Assembly: GCA_016717595.1 (NCBI GenBank)
Contig: JADKFE010000012.1
Location: 1 to 64,000, forward strand
Direction of reading: 5' to 3'
DNA: 64,000 nt
Source of the DNA: Deltaproteobacteria bacterium
GTDB lineage: Bacteria > Myxococcota_A > UBA796 > CAJQPC01
The translations under genes were made by a program, and so were the position numbers. Under the pieces are notes generated by a model, which made no database searches, was not told where the DNA came from, and saw only the letters and a program-made list of their open reading frames with translations. Every line of letters begins with the position of its first letter. Position 1 is the first letter of the stretch. Positions 17,166 to 26,159 of the stretch are shown in pieces.

Positions 17166-18424
17166 GCCCGCCCCTTCGCACCGTCTCTCTGGACGCGCTG
17201 CCCACTCTGCGCCGCCGCGCCGTGGAGGCCGACACCTTGACCGCCGCCGCGCGGATCGTCGAGGCCGTGCGCGCCGGGGGTGAGCCCGCGCTGCGACAAC
17301 ACGCCGAGGCCCTGGGCGACATCCAGCCCGGTGAGCCCCTCGTGCTCGGCCCCGAGGCCCTCCGCGCCGCCTTAGACGCCTTGCCCAGAGACGCCCGCGC
17401 CGCCCTGGAGCGCTGCGCCGAGCGTATCCACCGCTTCGCCACCGCCCACCGCGTCGCCCTGCGTGACCTCGTCTCGCCGATCCCCGGCGGCCACGCCGGG
17501 GTGCAGTACGCCGCCGTCGAGCGCGCCGGCTGTTACGCCCCCGGCGGGCGTTTCCCCCTTCCTTCCTCGGTCTTGATGACCGCCGTGACCGCCCGCGCCG
17601 CCGGGGTGAGAGAGGTCTGGGTGGCCTCGCCGCGCCCCAGCCTTGAGACCCGCGCCGCCGCCGCCATCGCCGGGGCCGACGCGCTCCTCGCCGTGGGCGG
17701 GGCCCAGGCCATCGCCGCCTTGGCCTACGGCGCCGGCCCGGTGCCCGCCTGTGACGCCTTGGTCGGCCCTGGCAACCGCTGGGTGACCGCCGCCAAGCAG
17801 CTCGTCGCCGGAGAGGTGCGCATCGACATGCTCGCCGGGCCGTCGGAGCTCGTCGTGCTCGCCGATGGGGGCGCCGACCCAGCGCTGGTCGCCGCCGACC
17901 TCCTCGCCCAAGCCGAGCACGACGACGACGCCTTGCCGATCCTCGTGAGCCTCTCGCCCTCGTTCACCGAGGCCGTGCAGGCCGAGCTGCTGGCCCAGCT
18001 CAGCACCTTGCCCACGGCGAACATCGCCGCCCGGGCGCTCCAGAACGGCTTCGTCGTGCCCTGCGACACCCTCGACGACGCCATCGCCGCCTGCGACCGC
18101 CTCGCGCCGGAGCACCTCAGCCTGCACCTGCACGACGCCCAGGCCGCCGCCGACCGGCTCCAACATTACGGCGGTTTGTTCATCGGCGCCGGGGCGGCGG
18201 AGGTGCTCGGGGATTACAGCGCTGGTCCCAACCACGTCTTGCCTACGGGCGGCACCGCGCGCTCCGTCGGAGGTCTCTCTGTGCTCACCTTCTTGCGCGC
18301 CCGCACCTGGATCGCCGTCGATGATCCCGTCGAGGCCAAGATCCTCGCCCAAGACGCCTCCATCGTCGCCCGGCTTGAGGGCTTAGAGGCCCACGCCCGC
18401 GCCGCCGATCGGCGCGCGGGATGA
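17162..18424 (+). CDS. hisD: Histidinol dehydrogenase
   Basis: HisD oxidises histidinol twice, using NAD, to give histidine. The 420-residue protein is typical in size and contains YAPGGRFPLPSSVLM, GPGNRWVTAAKQLV, DMLAGPSELVVLAD and the zinc/catalytic block QAEHDDDA (usually QAEHDPxA). APEHLSLHL and AGPNHVLPTGGTARSVGGLSV follow. It is coupled by ATGA overlaps both to hisA-hisIE upstream and to a pseudouridine synthase gene downstream. Confidence 0.96.
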   Translation: MSPPLRTVSLDALPTLRRRAVEADTLTAAARIVEAVRAGGEPALRQHAEALGDIQPGEPLVLGPEALRAALDALPRDARAALERCAERIHRFATAHRVALRDLVSPIPGGHAGVQYAAVERAGCYAPGGRFPLPSSVLMTAVTARAAGVREVWVASPRPSLETRAAAAIAGADALLAVGGAQAIAALAYGAGPVPACDALVGPGNRWVTAAKQLVAGEVRIDMLAGPSELVVLADGGADPALVAADLLAQAEHDDDALPILVSLSPSFTEAVQAELLAQLSTLPTANIAARALQNGFVVPCDTLDDAIAACDRLAPEHLSLHLHDAQAAADRLQHYGGLFIGAGAAEVLGDYSAGPNHVLPTGGTARSVGGLSVLTFLRARTWIAVDDPVEAKILAQDASIVARLEGLEAHARAADRRAG

Positions 18425-19104
18425 GCCCCCCCAACCTCACCGTCCCCCGGCTGATCGGCGCCAAAGAGGGCATCCTCGCGGTGTACAAGCCCGCCGGGAT
18501 GCTCGCCCACCCCTCCGCCGAGGCCCAGGCCCCCGACCTCATCTCCTGGTTACGGTCCCAAGGCGGCGCCTTACGCAAGGCCCTGCCCGCCCACCGCCTC
18601 GATCTGGAGACCTCGGGCATCGTGCTCTGCGCCCAAGATCCCGACGCCCGCGCCGCCTTGGGCCGCGCGTTTGAGGACGGCCTCATCCACAAGACCTACC
18701 TCGCCGTGGTCATCGGCCAGGCCCACGAGAAGGGCGTCATCCGCCGCCCGCTCCAAGACGCCCGCCGCGGTCACGCCCTCGACGCGGTCACCCGCTACCG
18801 GCTCGTCGAGGCCCTGGGCGGCTTCAGCCTGCTCTCGCTCCAGCCAGAGACCGGCCGAAAACACCAGATCCGACGCCACTTACAAGGCGTCGGCCTGCCG
18901 GTCGTCGGCGACACCCGCTACCCGGGGCCGCGGAAGGTGAAGGTGCCCGGCTTCCCCCATCGCCTGTGGTTACACGCCCAGGTCGTCGAGCTGCCCAGCG
19001 GCGCGCGGTTTGAGTGTGCGCTGCCGCCCGAGCTTGAGGACAGCCTGAAGCTGATGAGGGAAGGAGCCGCCAAGGTGGCCCCTTCCCCCAACGAGCCCGG
19101 CTAA
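18421..19104 (+). CDS. RluA-family pseudouridine synthase
   Basis: The 227-residue enzyme isomerises uridine to pseudouridine in rRNA or tRNA. The catalytic motif HRLDLETSG (Asp nucleophile) is intact; IHKTYLAVV and QPETGRKHQIRRHL follow. There is no N-terminal S4 domain, so it is like the short RluA/TruC forms rather than RluC/RluD. The ATG overlaps the hisD stop by 4 nt, making it the last gene of the histidine operon; no functional link to histidine synthesis is known to me. The target RNA cannot be told from sequence. Confidence 0.88.
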   Translation: MSPPNLTVPRLIGAKEGILAVYKPAGMLAHPSAEAQAPDLISWLRSQGGALRKALPAHRLDLETSGIVLCAQDPDARAALGRAFEDGLIHKTYLAVVIGQAHEKGVIRRPLQDARRGHALDAVTRYRLVEALGGFSLLSLQPETGRKHQIRRHLQGVGLPVVGDTRYPGPRKVKVPGFPHRLWLHAQVVELPSGARFECALPPELEDSLKLMREGAAKVAPSPNEPG

Positions 19105-19132
19105 GCCAGGCGCTCACCCGATCAGGTGCTGA

Positions 19133-21031
19133 TCAGGTGCCGGTGCAGGCGAAGGTGAGGCTGACGGTGTCCGTCGCCGTGCCGCCGTAGCAGTCGGTGA
19201 CGGTGAGCAAGAGCTGGATGCCCTGGCTGTTCGTCGTGCCTTGGGTGGCGGGCACACCGGAGACGGTCACCGTCGGCGTGGCGCTGGTGGCGTCGTCGAT
19301 GGTGGCGTAGGTGGAGCCGGACACGAAGGACCAAGCGTAGGTCATGTGGTCGGGGCTGTTGGCGTCGGCGGAGCCCAAGGCGCTGAGCTCATAGTCGTAG
19401 TCGCTGCAGTCGTCGCAGGTGTAATAAGCGCCGTAGCTAAACGCCTGGCAGGTCACCGACTCCGAGGCGCTCTGATCCGCGCCGGCGTTGGCCACGGGCA
19501 GGGTGTTCGTCGTCTGCGTGCCGATGGTGACGGTGAGCGTCGTGGGCAGAGAGTTCGTGCCGCCGTCGTTCACCGTGAGCGCGAAGATGTAGGTGCCCGG
19601 CAGGTCCGGGGTGAAGGTGGGCATCTGGCTCGTGGTCGAGGTGATGTCCGCCGTGGTGGCCTGCGAGCCGCTCGGCGCGGAGACGAGCTCCCAAGCGTAG
19701 GTGAGCGCGGCGCCGGACTCGTCCGTGGACCCGCTGCCGTCGAGGTAGAGGTAGTCGCAGTGAACGAGGGACGAGCTGGCGATCGACGCGGCCACGGCCA
19801 CAGGCATCAGCTCCGCGACGCCGTCACAGTCGTTGTCTTTGGCGGCGTCGATCTCCGGCGCGCCGGGGTAGACCTCAAGGTCGTAGTCGTCACAGTCGCC
19901 CATGTCGCCGGTGAAGCCGTCGCCGTCGTGATCAAAGGTGGAGCAGGGCTCGTTCTCGCTGCCGGGAGAGCCCTTGTCCATGCTCGACGCCCAGACCTTC
20001 GTGGCCGCGCACCACGCGGTGTAGTTGGACTCGTCGGTGCCATAGGCGGTCGGGTCTACCATGACCGAGGCGCCGTCGGGGTCGGGCATCGTGGCGCCGT
20101 CGTCCCAGGCGAGGCGGGCGATGGTCGTGCCGTCGAAGGTCAGGGCGATCTCGTCGCTCTCGTTGGAGAGCGCGATGCCGGTGTAGACGTAGTCCACCGT
20201 CACGCCGCCGTTGGTGGACTTGTCTTTGTTGAGGCCGAGCACGAAGAAGTCACCGGCCGCGATCTCCAGGGGCGAGGCCGAGGTGATGATGTGGGACTCG
20301 CCGGAGCTGGAGGTGAGGGTGAGGCCGTTGAGGTAGACCGGCTCGGTGCCGGGGTTGTGCAGCTCGATCCACTCGCCCTTGGGGTCGGTGACCTTGGCGG
20401 GGTTGACCATGATCTCGGTGAACCAGATCGAGCTCTCGGCGAGGCCCTCTTCGTCGATGGAGCCGTCGCAGTCGTTGTCGGAGCCGTCGCCGCCGACCTC
20501 GGACGCGCCGGGGTAGGCCGAGGGATCGGCGTCGTTGCAGTCCTCGTTGCACTGGGTGAAGCCGTCGCCGTCGGCGTCATAGCCCTCGTCGACGCGGCCA
20601 TCGCCGTTGTTGTCAACGCCGTCGCAGATCTCGGTGCCGACGCAGTCCGCGATGCCGTCGCCGTCGGCGTCACCGAAGCCCTCGTCCGCCACCCCGTCGC
20701 CGTCGTTGTCGATGCCGTCGCAGTCTTCAGCGTCGACACAGTCCGCCGTCTTGTCGTTGTCTGCGTCGCCGAAGCCCTCGTCGATGATGCTGTTGCAGTT
20801 GTCATCGACGCCGTTGCAGTCTTCAGTGCGCCCCGGGTAAACCGCGGGGTTCGCGTCGTCACAGTCGCCGTCGGCGGGGGTGACGCCGTCAGCGTCGGCG
20901 TCGGTGACCGTGACCGAGGAGTCGCCGCCAGCGGGCGTGCTGTCCTCGGACTCGTTGACCGGCGCGTCGTCTTTACAGGCGGCGAGCGTGAGGGCGGACA
21001 AGGTGAGGAGCGCGAGGGTGTGAAGCTTCAT
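19133..21031 (-). CDS. MopE-like Asp-rich lipoprotein with lamin-tail and PKD-like domains
   Basis: The ATG at 21031 (GGAGG 10 nt upstream) gives a lipoprotein of 632 residues with C19 in the lipobox LTLAAC; a longer in-frame start lacks a signal. Residues ~40-190 hold five or more Asp-rich calcium/metal-binding repeats of the type DGDCDDANPAVYPG, ending in DEGFGDADGDG. Residues ~200-355 are a lamin-tail domain (WFTEIMVNPAKV, KGEWIELHNPG). One more Asp-rich repeat follows near 370-410, and the C-terminal ~200 residues contain two PKD/cadherin-like beta-sandwiches (YAWELVSAPSG, YAWSFVSGSTYAT). This build is typical of surface proteins in Myxococcota. It is probably a calcium-stiffened surface or adhesion protein. 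It converges with the RluA-type gene. Confidence 0.85.
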   Translation of the reverse strand: MKLHTLALLTLSALTLAACKDDAPVNESEDSTPAGGDSSVTVTDADADGVTPADGDCDDANPAVYPGRTEDCNGVDDNCNSIIDEGFGDADNDKTADCVDAEDCDGIDNDGDGVADEGFGDADGDGIADCVGTEICDGVDNNGDGRVDEGYDADGDGFTQCNEDCNDADPSAYPGASEVGGDGSDNDCDGSIDEEGLAESSIWFTEIMVNPAKVTDPKGEWIELHNPGTEPVYLNGLTLTSSSGESHIITSASPLEIAAGDFFVLGLNKDKSTNGGVTVDYVYTGIALSNESDEIALTFDGTTIARLAWDDGATMPDPDGASVMVDPTAYGTDESNYTAWCAATKVWASSMDKGSPGSENEPCSTFDHDGDGFTGDMGDCDDYDLEVYPGAPEIDAAKDNDCDGVAELMPVAVAASIASSSLVHCDYLYLDGSGSTDESGAALTYAWELVSAPSGSQATTADITSTTSQMPTFTPDLPGTYIFALTVNDGGTNSLPTTLTVTIGTQTTNTLPVANAGADQSASESVTCQAFSYGAYYTCDDCSDYDYELSALGSADANSPDHMTYAWSFVSGSTYATIDDATSATPTVTVSGVPATQGTTNSQGIQLLLTVTDCYGGTATDTVSLTFACTGT

Positions 21032-21210
21032 GACGGAGCTGCCTCCGATCTTGGGAGCGCCAAGAAGACTAGGCGTTGGCGGGCGATGGTATGGGGGCGA
21101 CCGGGATTTTGTCGCAACCGTGATGTTAGCCTCATCAGGTCCTGTTTTGCAACTTTTCATGCGTGACCTCCCCACGATTCTTTGACATGATCCTCCAGCG
21201 CTTCTCCCCC

Positions 21211-21238
21211 TTGACGACTACGCCGTGTCGGTTAATAG
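21211..21238 (+). promoter_or_regulatory. Candidate promoter for tRNA-Gly
   Basis: TTGACG (21211-21216) and TAATAG (21233-21238) with 16-nt spacing lie ~57 nt before the tRNA. The 263-nt interval 21032-21294 holds no gene. Confidence 0.45.
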
Positions 21239-21294
21239 GCTGGTGTCGCTGGCGAGCATCACGCTCGGCGCCGACAAGCTCTAAAGAGCGACTC

Positions 21295-21370
<76 letters not shown>

Positions 21371-21372
21371 TC

Positions 21373-21412
21373 AAGAAGCCCACGGTTCACCACCGTGGGC
21401 TTCTTTCTTTTT
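21373..21412 (+). terminator. Intrinsic terminator after tRNA-Gly
   Basis: A 13-bp perfect stem (AAGAAGCCCACGG / CCGTGGGCTTCTT, 21373-21385 and 21393-21405) with a 7-nt loop is followed by TTCTTTTT-type tract. It may also serve the convergent GT2 gene, since the A-rich foot gives a T tract on the other strand. Confidence 0.92.
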
Positions 21413-21438
21413 GGGCCGCGCCGACTCGTCCGCGCCCC

Positions 21439-22626
21439 TCAGGCCGCGCGGCCGTCCACGAAGCGCCGCCCCTTCCAGTCCGCCTCGACCCCGAAGATCG
21501 ACCGGGCGAGGATGAACAAGAAGATCACGTTGCCGATCGGGTGGGTGAGGCTGTGCCAGCCCGAGCGGCCATCGGCGCGCTCCACGCGGTAGCGGAAGAG
21601 GTGGATCAGCCCCACGATGACCGCCGCCCACAGCGTCCAGCCCGGCCCGGCCAAGGCCCAGCCCGGCCAGATCGGCGTGATCGCCAGGGTCAAGAAGAGC
21701 GCGTAGGGCCCAAGCGTGCTCACCAAGATGAACAGCATCGCGCCGATGCCCAACAGCGGCCGACGGTCCATGCCTTCATACAGGTTCTTGCCGTAGCCCC
21801 GGATGACCTCGCCGAGGTTCCGGTACAGGCGCACAGTGAACGACCCCGGCGCGTAGAGCATCACCGTCGAGAGCACCCGGCGCTTGTAGGCCCGGGCGAG
21901 GCGCACGTCGTCGAGCACCTCGGCGCGAACGGCCTCGTGGCCGCCCACGGCGTCATACGCGGCGCGGGTGGTGAGGATGAGCTGGCCGTTGGCGAAGGCC
22001 TCGGGGCGCCCCGGGTCGTTCACGGCGTCGAGGTTCACCGCGCCACGAATAAACCAGCCGACGACGGGGATCACCGCGCGCTCCCAGAAGGTCTCCAAGC
22101 GCCAGTCCCCAAAGACAGAGAGGAGCTGGTGTTGGCCGTTCTGGAGCCGCGCGACCGCCGCCCGAACGGTCCACGGCGCGATCTCTACGTCGGCGTCTAA
22201 GAAGAGCAGCAGCTCTCCCCGGCTCTCCCCCGCGGCGCGAAGGCACGCCCAAGGTTTGCCCGCCCAGCCCGCCGGGGGCTCGGTGCCCATCACCAGACGA
22301 AAGCGGGGGTCTCCGGCGGCGGCGGCGCGGGCCTCCTCCCCCGTGTTGTCGCGAGATCGATCGTCCACCACGACGACCTCAAGATCCGGGTAGTCCGAGG
22401 CCAAGGCCAGGCGCACGGCCTCGCCCACGCGGCCCTCCTCGTCTCGGGCGGGGATACACACCGACACGCTCGGCCAGCGCGGCGGCGGGGGCTCGGCGGG
22501 GGTGAGCCGAAACCGCTCACCGTACTTGCCCGCGGTGAGGCAGAGCGTCGCCCACACCAAGGTCAGGAGCGCCAAGAACGCCCCCGCCAGCAGATCACTC
22601 AGCACAGGATCACCCCAACGGATCAT
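21439..22626 (-). CDS. GT2-family glycosyltransferase, HpnB-like membrane protein
   Basis: The ATG at 22626 gives 395 residues; it overlaps the stop of the upstream gene (ATGA), which decides the start. An N-terminal helix (LAGAFLALLTLVWATLCL) precedes a GT-A domain: SVCIPARDEEGRVGEAV, VVVVDDRSRDNT, and LLLFLDADVEI as the DxD metal site. Near residue ~230 is EVLDDVRLARAYKRRV, the processive-type ED motif region. The last ~120 residues contain three or four membrane helices. The layout resembles hopanoid-associated HpnB and ceramide-type GT2 enzymes. It is the third gene of an envelope module with a beta-helix protein and a GT-C-like protein; the acceptor lipid is unknown. Confidence 0.82.
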   Translation of the reverse strand: MIRWGDPVLSDLLAGAFLALLTLVWATLCLTAGKYGERFRLTPAEPPPPRWPSVSVCIPARDEEGRVGEAVRLALASDYPDLEVVVVDDRSRDNTGEEARAAAAGDPRFRLVMGTEPPAGWAGKPWACLRAAGESRGELLLFLDADVEIAPWTVRAAVARLQNGQHQLLSVFGDWRLETFWERAVIPVVGWFIRGAVNLDAVNDPGRPEAFANGQLILTTRAAYDAVGGHEAVRAEVLDDVRLARAYKRRVLSTVMLYAPGSFTVRLYRNLGEVIRGYGKNLYEGMDRRPLLGIGAMLFILVSTLGPYALFLTLAITPIWPGWALAGPGWTLWAAVIVGLIHLFRYRVERADGRSGWHSLTHPIGNVIFLFILARSIFGVEADWKGRRFVDGRAA

Positions 22627-23795
22627 GGTGAGACCAACCTCCCGCCGCGCACGACGAAGGATGAGGCGCCCGCGCCGGATGGCGCGACCGGGTGGGTCAA
22701 GGCGTGATCGGCGAGCACGTTGATGTTCGGGGGGATCACCCGCCCCGGCGCCACATGAACGCCGCTGCCCACGAGCGCCCCAGCGCCGAGGCATATGCCC
22801 GCGAGGCCCATCGGCGCGTCGAAGAGGCCCTGCCCGACCTGCACCCGCACGGCGCGGCCGAGGCCCTGATCCATGCCGTAGGATCCGAGCTTGAGCGCCG
22901 CGCCCGCGCCCAAGACCGAGAGCTGGGTGACGCCGCCCATCGCCGCGCCGGGCCCCAACACCCCAAACTTGAGCATCGCCTGGCGCTGCACCACCGCGCC
23001 GGGGGCCGCGACGACGCCCTCGATGAGCGCCTGCTCCTCCACCCGAACCCCCGCGCCGAGCACGCAGCCGCGCAGAACCGCCCCGGCGCCGACCCGCGCC
23101 CCTTCGCCAAGCCAGCAGCCCTCGACGACGGCGCTGGGGTGAACCCAGGCCCCCCGATCCAGCCGCGTGAAGCCCCAGGCGAGGCGCGGCGCCGAGAACG
23201 ATCGTGCCCGCGCCAGCGCCCGCAGCGTGCGCCAGAGGATGAGCGGCGCCGATCGCCCCACGAGCGCGCCCCAGAGCGCCGGGCCCAAGCCGAGCAGGTT
23301 CGCCCAGAGGAGCTGCAGCCAGTGGCGCACGGGCAGGATGAGCCGATCGCTCACCGGCAGGCCCTCGGCGCCATCAAGCCCGCCGGGCAGAAGGCGCTCC
23401 GCCGGGTCCAGCACCACGACCTCCGCCGCCGCCAGCCGCGCCGGGCTCACCGCCTCACCGCCGGGCCGCAGGTACACCAGCCCCTCCGCCCCCGCGCCCC
23501 AGGCGAGCTGCTCCAAGAGCGCGCCGATCCGCCCGCCCAGGCGAAGGCGCACATCCCGGCCTACCCTTCGCCCCTCGCCGAGCGCCGCCTGCAGCGCTGA
23601 AGGCCCCACCGCCGTCCCGTCGGGCACCACCAGGGCCTCTTCACCGGGCGAAAGGGCCGTCACAGCGCTCAGGCCCTCGGCACGGACCGCCGCTGACGTG
23701 GCCTCGCCCAGACGCCCGGCCCACAGCGGCATCTCCCGGGCGTCGCCGAGGCCCTCGACCTCCCCCGACCAAGGCGTGATCAGCACCTTCACCAT
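22623..23795 (-). CDS. Left-handed beta-helix (hexapeptide) protein, GlmU-like layout
   Basis: The 390-residue protein has a degenerate N-terminal ~180-residue region resembling a sugar-nucleotidyltransferase scaffold, but without an evident GxGTRL motif. It continues with RHWLQLLWANLLGLGP, then a left-handed parallel beta-helix from ~210: repeated hexads such as WVHPSAVVEGCWLGEGARVGAG, AVLRGCVLGAGVRVEE and GAALKLGSYGMD. Such helices build acyltransferases or sugar-nucleotide enzymes. Catalytic loss in the N-terminal half is possible. It overlaps the GT2 gene downstream and the GT-C-like gene upstream (7 nt), so the three are likely translated together. Confidence 0.65.
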   Translation of the reverse strand: MVKVLITPWSGEVEGLGDAREMPLWAGRLGEATSAAVRAEGLSAVTALSPGEEALVVPDGTAVGPSALQAALGEGRRVGRDVRLRLGGRIGALLEQLAWGAGAEGLVYLRPGGEAVSPARLAAAEVVVLDPAERLLPGGLDGAEGLPVSDRLILPVRHWLQLLWANLLGLGPALWGALVGRSAPLILWRTLRALARARSFSAPRLAWGFTRLDRGAWVHPSAVVEGCWLGEGARVGAGAVLRGCVLGAGVRVEEQALIEGVVAAPGAVVQRQAMLKFGVLGPGAAMGGVTQLSVLGAGAALKLGSYGMDQGLGRAVRVQVGQGLFDAPMGLAGICLGAGALVGSGVHVAPGRVIPPNINVLADHALTHPVAPSGAGASSFVVRGGRLVSP

Positions 23796-25458
23796 AAGGC
23801 GTAGACCTGCACCGCCGGGCTCTCGGCGGCGACGGAGAACGCCCCGGCGATGGCCCGCACGGCGTCATCGTGCATGTCGGGCCGGGCGTCGGCGTCGTGA
23901 TGAACGACGAGGTAACGGATCTTCTGGCGCCGCGCGGCCTCGCCCACCTTCCGCCGCACCTGCTCCGCGGGCTGCTTGTCCGCCGCGGCCTTGATCGCCG
24001 CCGACCACACCCGCCGCGACGCCTCGTTGTTGGGAAGTTCAGGCTCGCCGCCACGGGTTTGCCATGAACGGTCTGCTCAAAGAGGTATCCCCGGCCTCCG
24101 ACCACGGGGAAGTTCATCACCGCGCCGTCTGGGGCCTCGGCGAGCCACTGAATCGGCGCCTCGGCCACGGTGGGCGTCATCGACGGCAGGCCCCGCATCG
24201 GCGAGAGCCACAGCAGCTCCACGGCGATGAGCGCGGCGAGGCCCGGCGCGAGCTTCGGGCGGCGGGCGACGGCGGACCCGGCGAGCACGGCGAGGCCCAA
24301 GGCCGGCAACATCCCCAGGCGGTACAACAGCGAGAGCCCCGAGAAGCCCGGCGCGCCCTCCAGCAGAAAGTACGGCAGCGGCACGGCGAGGCGCCGATCC
24401 AGAATCCACGGCTGCCCGTCCATCACCACGACGGGGCCCATCGCCAGAACCCCGCCGCCGAGCCCCACGAGCGCCCACAGCCCCAGGCCCCGCTCTCCCC
24501 GTCGCCGGGCGTCGTAGAGCCCAAAGGCCGCGGCGAAGATCAAGCTCCACCCCAGGTAATGGCAGTGGATGAAGCCCTCGGCGTACCGCGAGAGCTCCCG
24601 AAAGTCTGGCGATCGAAAGTCGCCGGGGATGAACCAGCCGCGGGGGTCCGCCGGGCCCACGGTGCGGCGCACGGTGAGCAGCTCCCGCACATCTTTGATG
24701 CCGACGAGGTTGTCCTTGTGGCTCACGCCGAGGCGCGTGACGTAGGCCAAGGGCGCGGTGAGCGCGAGGGCCAAGGCCGCCACGGCGAGGAGCCGCCCCG
24801 CCGTCTGCCGCCAAGGCGCGGCGGGCCGCCCCAAGACGAGGATCCCCGCCCAGATCATCCACGCCGCGAGGCCCGAGTACCAGCTCGCCGCCGCGGCGAA
24901 GAACAAGGCCAGCCCGGCGAAGATCACCCGACGCGCCCCGCCCTCCTCCGCCGCGATCAAGGCCAAGAGCGCCGCCAAGGGCAGCCAGCCCCCGGCGATG
25001 GCCTCGGACGCGCCGTTCTCGACGGCCGCGCGCTGCACCGGGGCCAGCGCCCAGGCCACCCCGACGACATACGCCGCGGCCTCGACGCCGAAGATCCGCC
25101 GCCCCAGCGCGTGGGCGGCGAGGCCCGCGAAGACGCTGTGCCCCAAGATCAACAACGAGTAGCCCACGCTGAGCCCAAAGGCGGCGATGAGCGGCGCGGC
25201 GATCAGCGCGTTCAGCGGGTCGGCGACGAAGAGCACCCCGCCCTCAGGCCAGCCGAGCAGGTCCACACGCCAAGGCAGCTCACCCCGGCCCAAGGCCCGC
25301 TGAACGAACCACAGCGACCACAACGAGTCCCACACGTCCGTGCGCGCCCCGCCGGGCACCGCGTCGCCCAGGCGCGCGGCGGTGGGCCAGGTCGAGACGA
25401 TCCCGAGGCCCAGGTAGACGAGGGCCGGAGCGAGCGCGCGGAGGGCGGGTGGTCCCAA
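23789..25458 (-). CDS. GT-C-like polytopic membrane protein, apparent frameshift near 24,030
   Basis: The TTG at 25458 (CGGAG 8 nt upstream) is preferred because the membrane domain begins just after it. The protein has about ten hydrophobic helices. The N-terminal pattern TDVWDSLWSLWFVQRAL, then LGWPEGGVLFVADPLNAL and LLILGHSVFAGLAAHALGRR, recalls GT-C/YfhO-type sugar transferases. Near 24,030 the frame goes wrong: LNFPTT leads into an Arg-rich nonsense tail, while the neighbouring frame continues NNEASRRVWSAAIKAAADK to VQVYALW and stops at 23789, 7 nt inside the next gene's start. One extra C in the TTCCC run would restore the frame. It is either a sequencing/assembly error or a recent mutation. 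Coordinates are given for the repaired gene. Confidence 0.65.
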
Positions 25459-25649
25459 GTCGGAACTCCGGGGGAGATCACCGGGGCGAAGAACACAAGG
25501 GTAGCCCGCCGCGCCAACCGACGAAAGCGGCCGATGTGCTGGTTCACCCAAACTCGGGTCAACTGCGGCTCAGGCCCCACGCCGCGCGCCCCGGAAGTGC
25601 CGAGGGCGGCGGTTTGGGATAGAGCTGTCCACCCTCGGAGGATCTTCCA

Positions 25650-26108
25650 ATGCTCAGCCGTTCCCTGCCCCTCGTGCTCGCTCTCGCCCTCGTCGCCTGT
25701 GGCGAGAAGGAGCCCACCTCCACCGCCGCCCCGGCCGAGGCGGCGTCCACCAAGAGCGACAAGGTCCCCAGCGACCCGAGCTCCGAGAAGTTCGGCGAGA
25801 AGCTCTTCAAGCTCGAGATCACGAGCTTCCGCCCCATCGACGGCGGCGGCGCGTCCCTGATCTACGATCGCCTCACCTTCGCCCCCGACGGCACCTGGAC
25901 GGCCACGGGCTCGGTCACCGCCGCCGACGAGAAGATGGAGTGTGTCGAGACCGGCGACTGGACGATGGACCCGGCTGAGGACGAAGACACGGCCTCGATG
26001 ACCTGGACCATCAACAAGACCAACTGCGCCGGGCGTGAGGTCGGCACCGTGCAGCGTGTGCGCATGACCCTGCTCAAAGACGGCTCGTTCAAGGTCGAGT
26101 TCCGCTAG
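25650..26108 (+). CDS. Small lipoprotein of unknown function
   Basis: The 152-residue lipoprotein starts at an ATG with GGAGG upstream. The signal MLSRSLPLVLALALVAC puts the lipid-bearing Cys at 17. A charged Thr/Ala/Lys linker to ~residue 45 is followed by a single beta-rich domain: LFKLEITSFRPID, LIYDRLTFAPDGTWTATG, VETGDWTM, TKTNC-like INKTNCAGREVG, and LLKDGSFKVEFR. This is the lipocalin-like strand pattern of many small myxobacterial lipoproteins, and the cysteines C92 and C122 may form a disulfide. It diverges from the membrane-protein gene (191 nt apart) and lies 51 nt before gap. Confidence 0.7.
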   Translation: MLSRSLPLVLALALVACGEKEPTSTAAPAEAASTKSDKVPSDPSSEKFGEKLFKLEITSFRPIDGGGASLIYDRLTFAPDGTWTATGSVTAADEKMECVETGDWTMDPAEDEDTASMTWTINKTNCAGREVGTVQRVRMTLLKDGSFKVEFR

Positions 26109-26159
26109 ACCTCCCCGCCCCTACCCCCCTCTTCTCGCCCCCTCGCTCTCGGAGATCCC

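Noticed and set aside
19241..21166. A 641-codon open frame on the plus strand opposite the MopE-like lipoprotein
   Set aside because: It is a GC-rich shadow frame with repetitive VGVGD/VVVDAV composition and no start signal. The opposite strand encodes a clear lipoprotein with recognised domains.
23641..23788. C-terminal Arg/Ser/Pro-rich continuation of the GT-C-like protein in its original frame
   Set aside because: It overlaps ~150 nt of the next gene and has the composition of an out-of-frame GC-rich read; the alternative frame gives a normal charged C-terminus ending at 23789.
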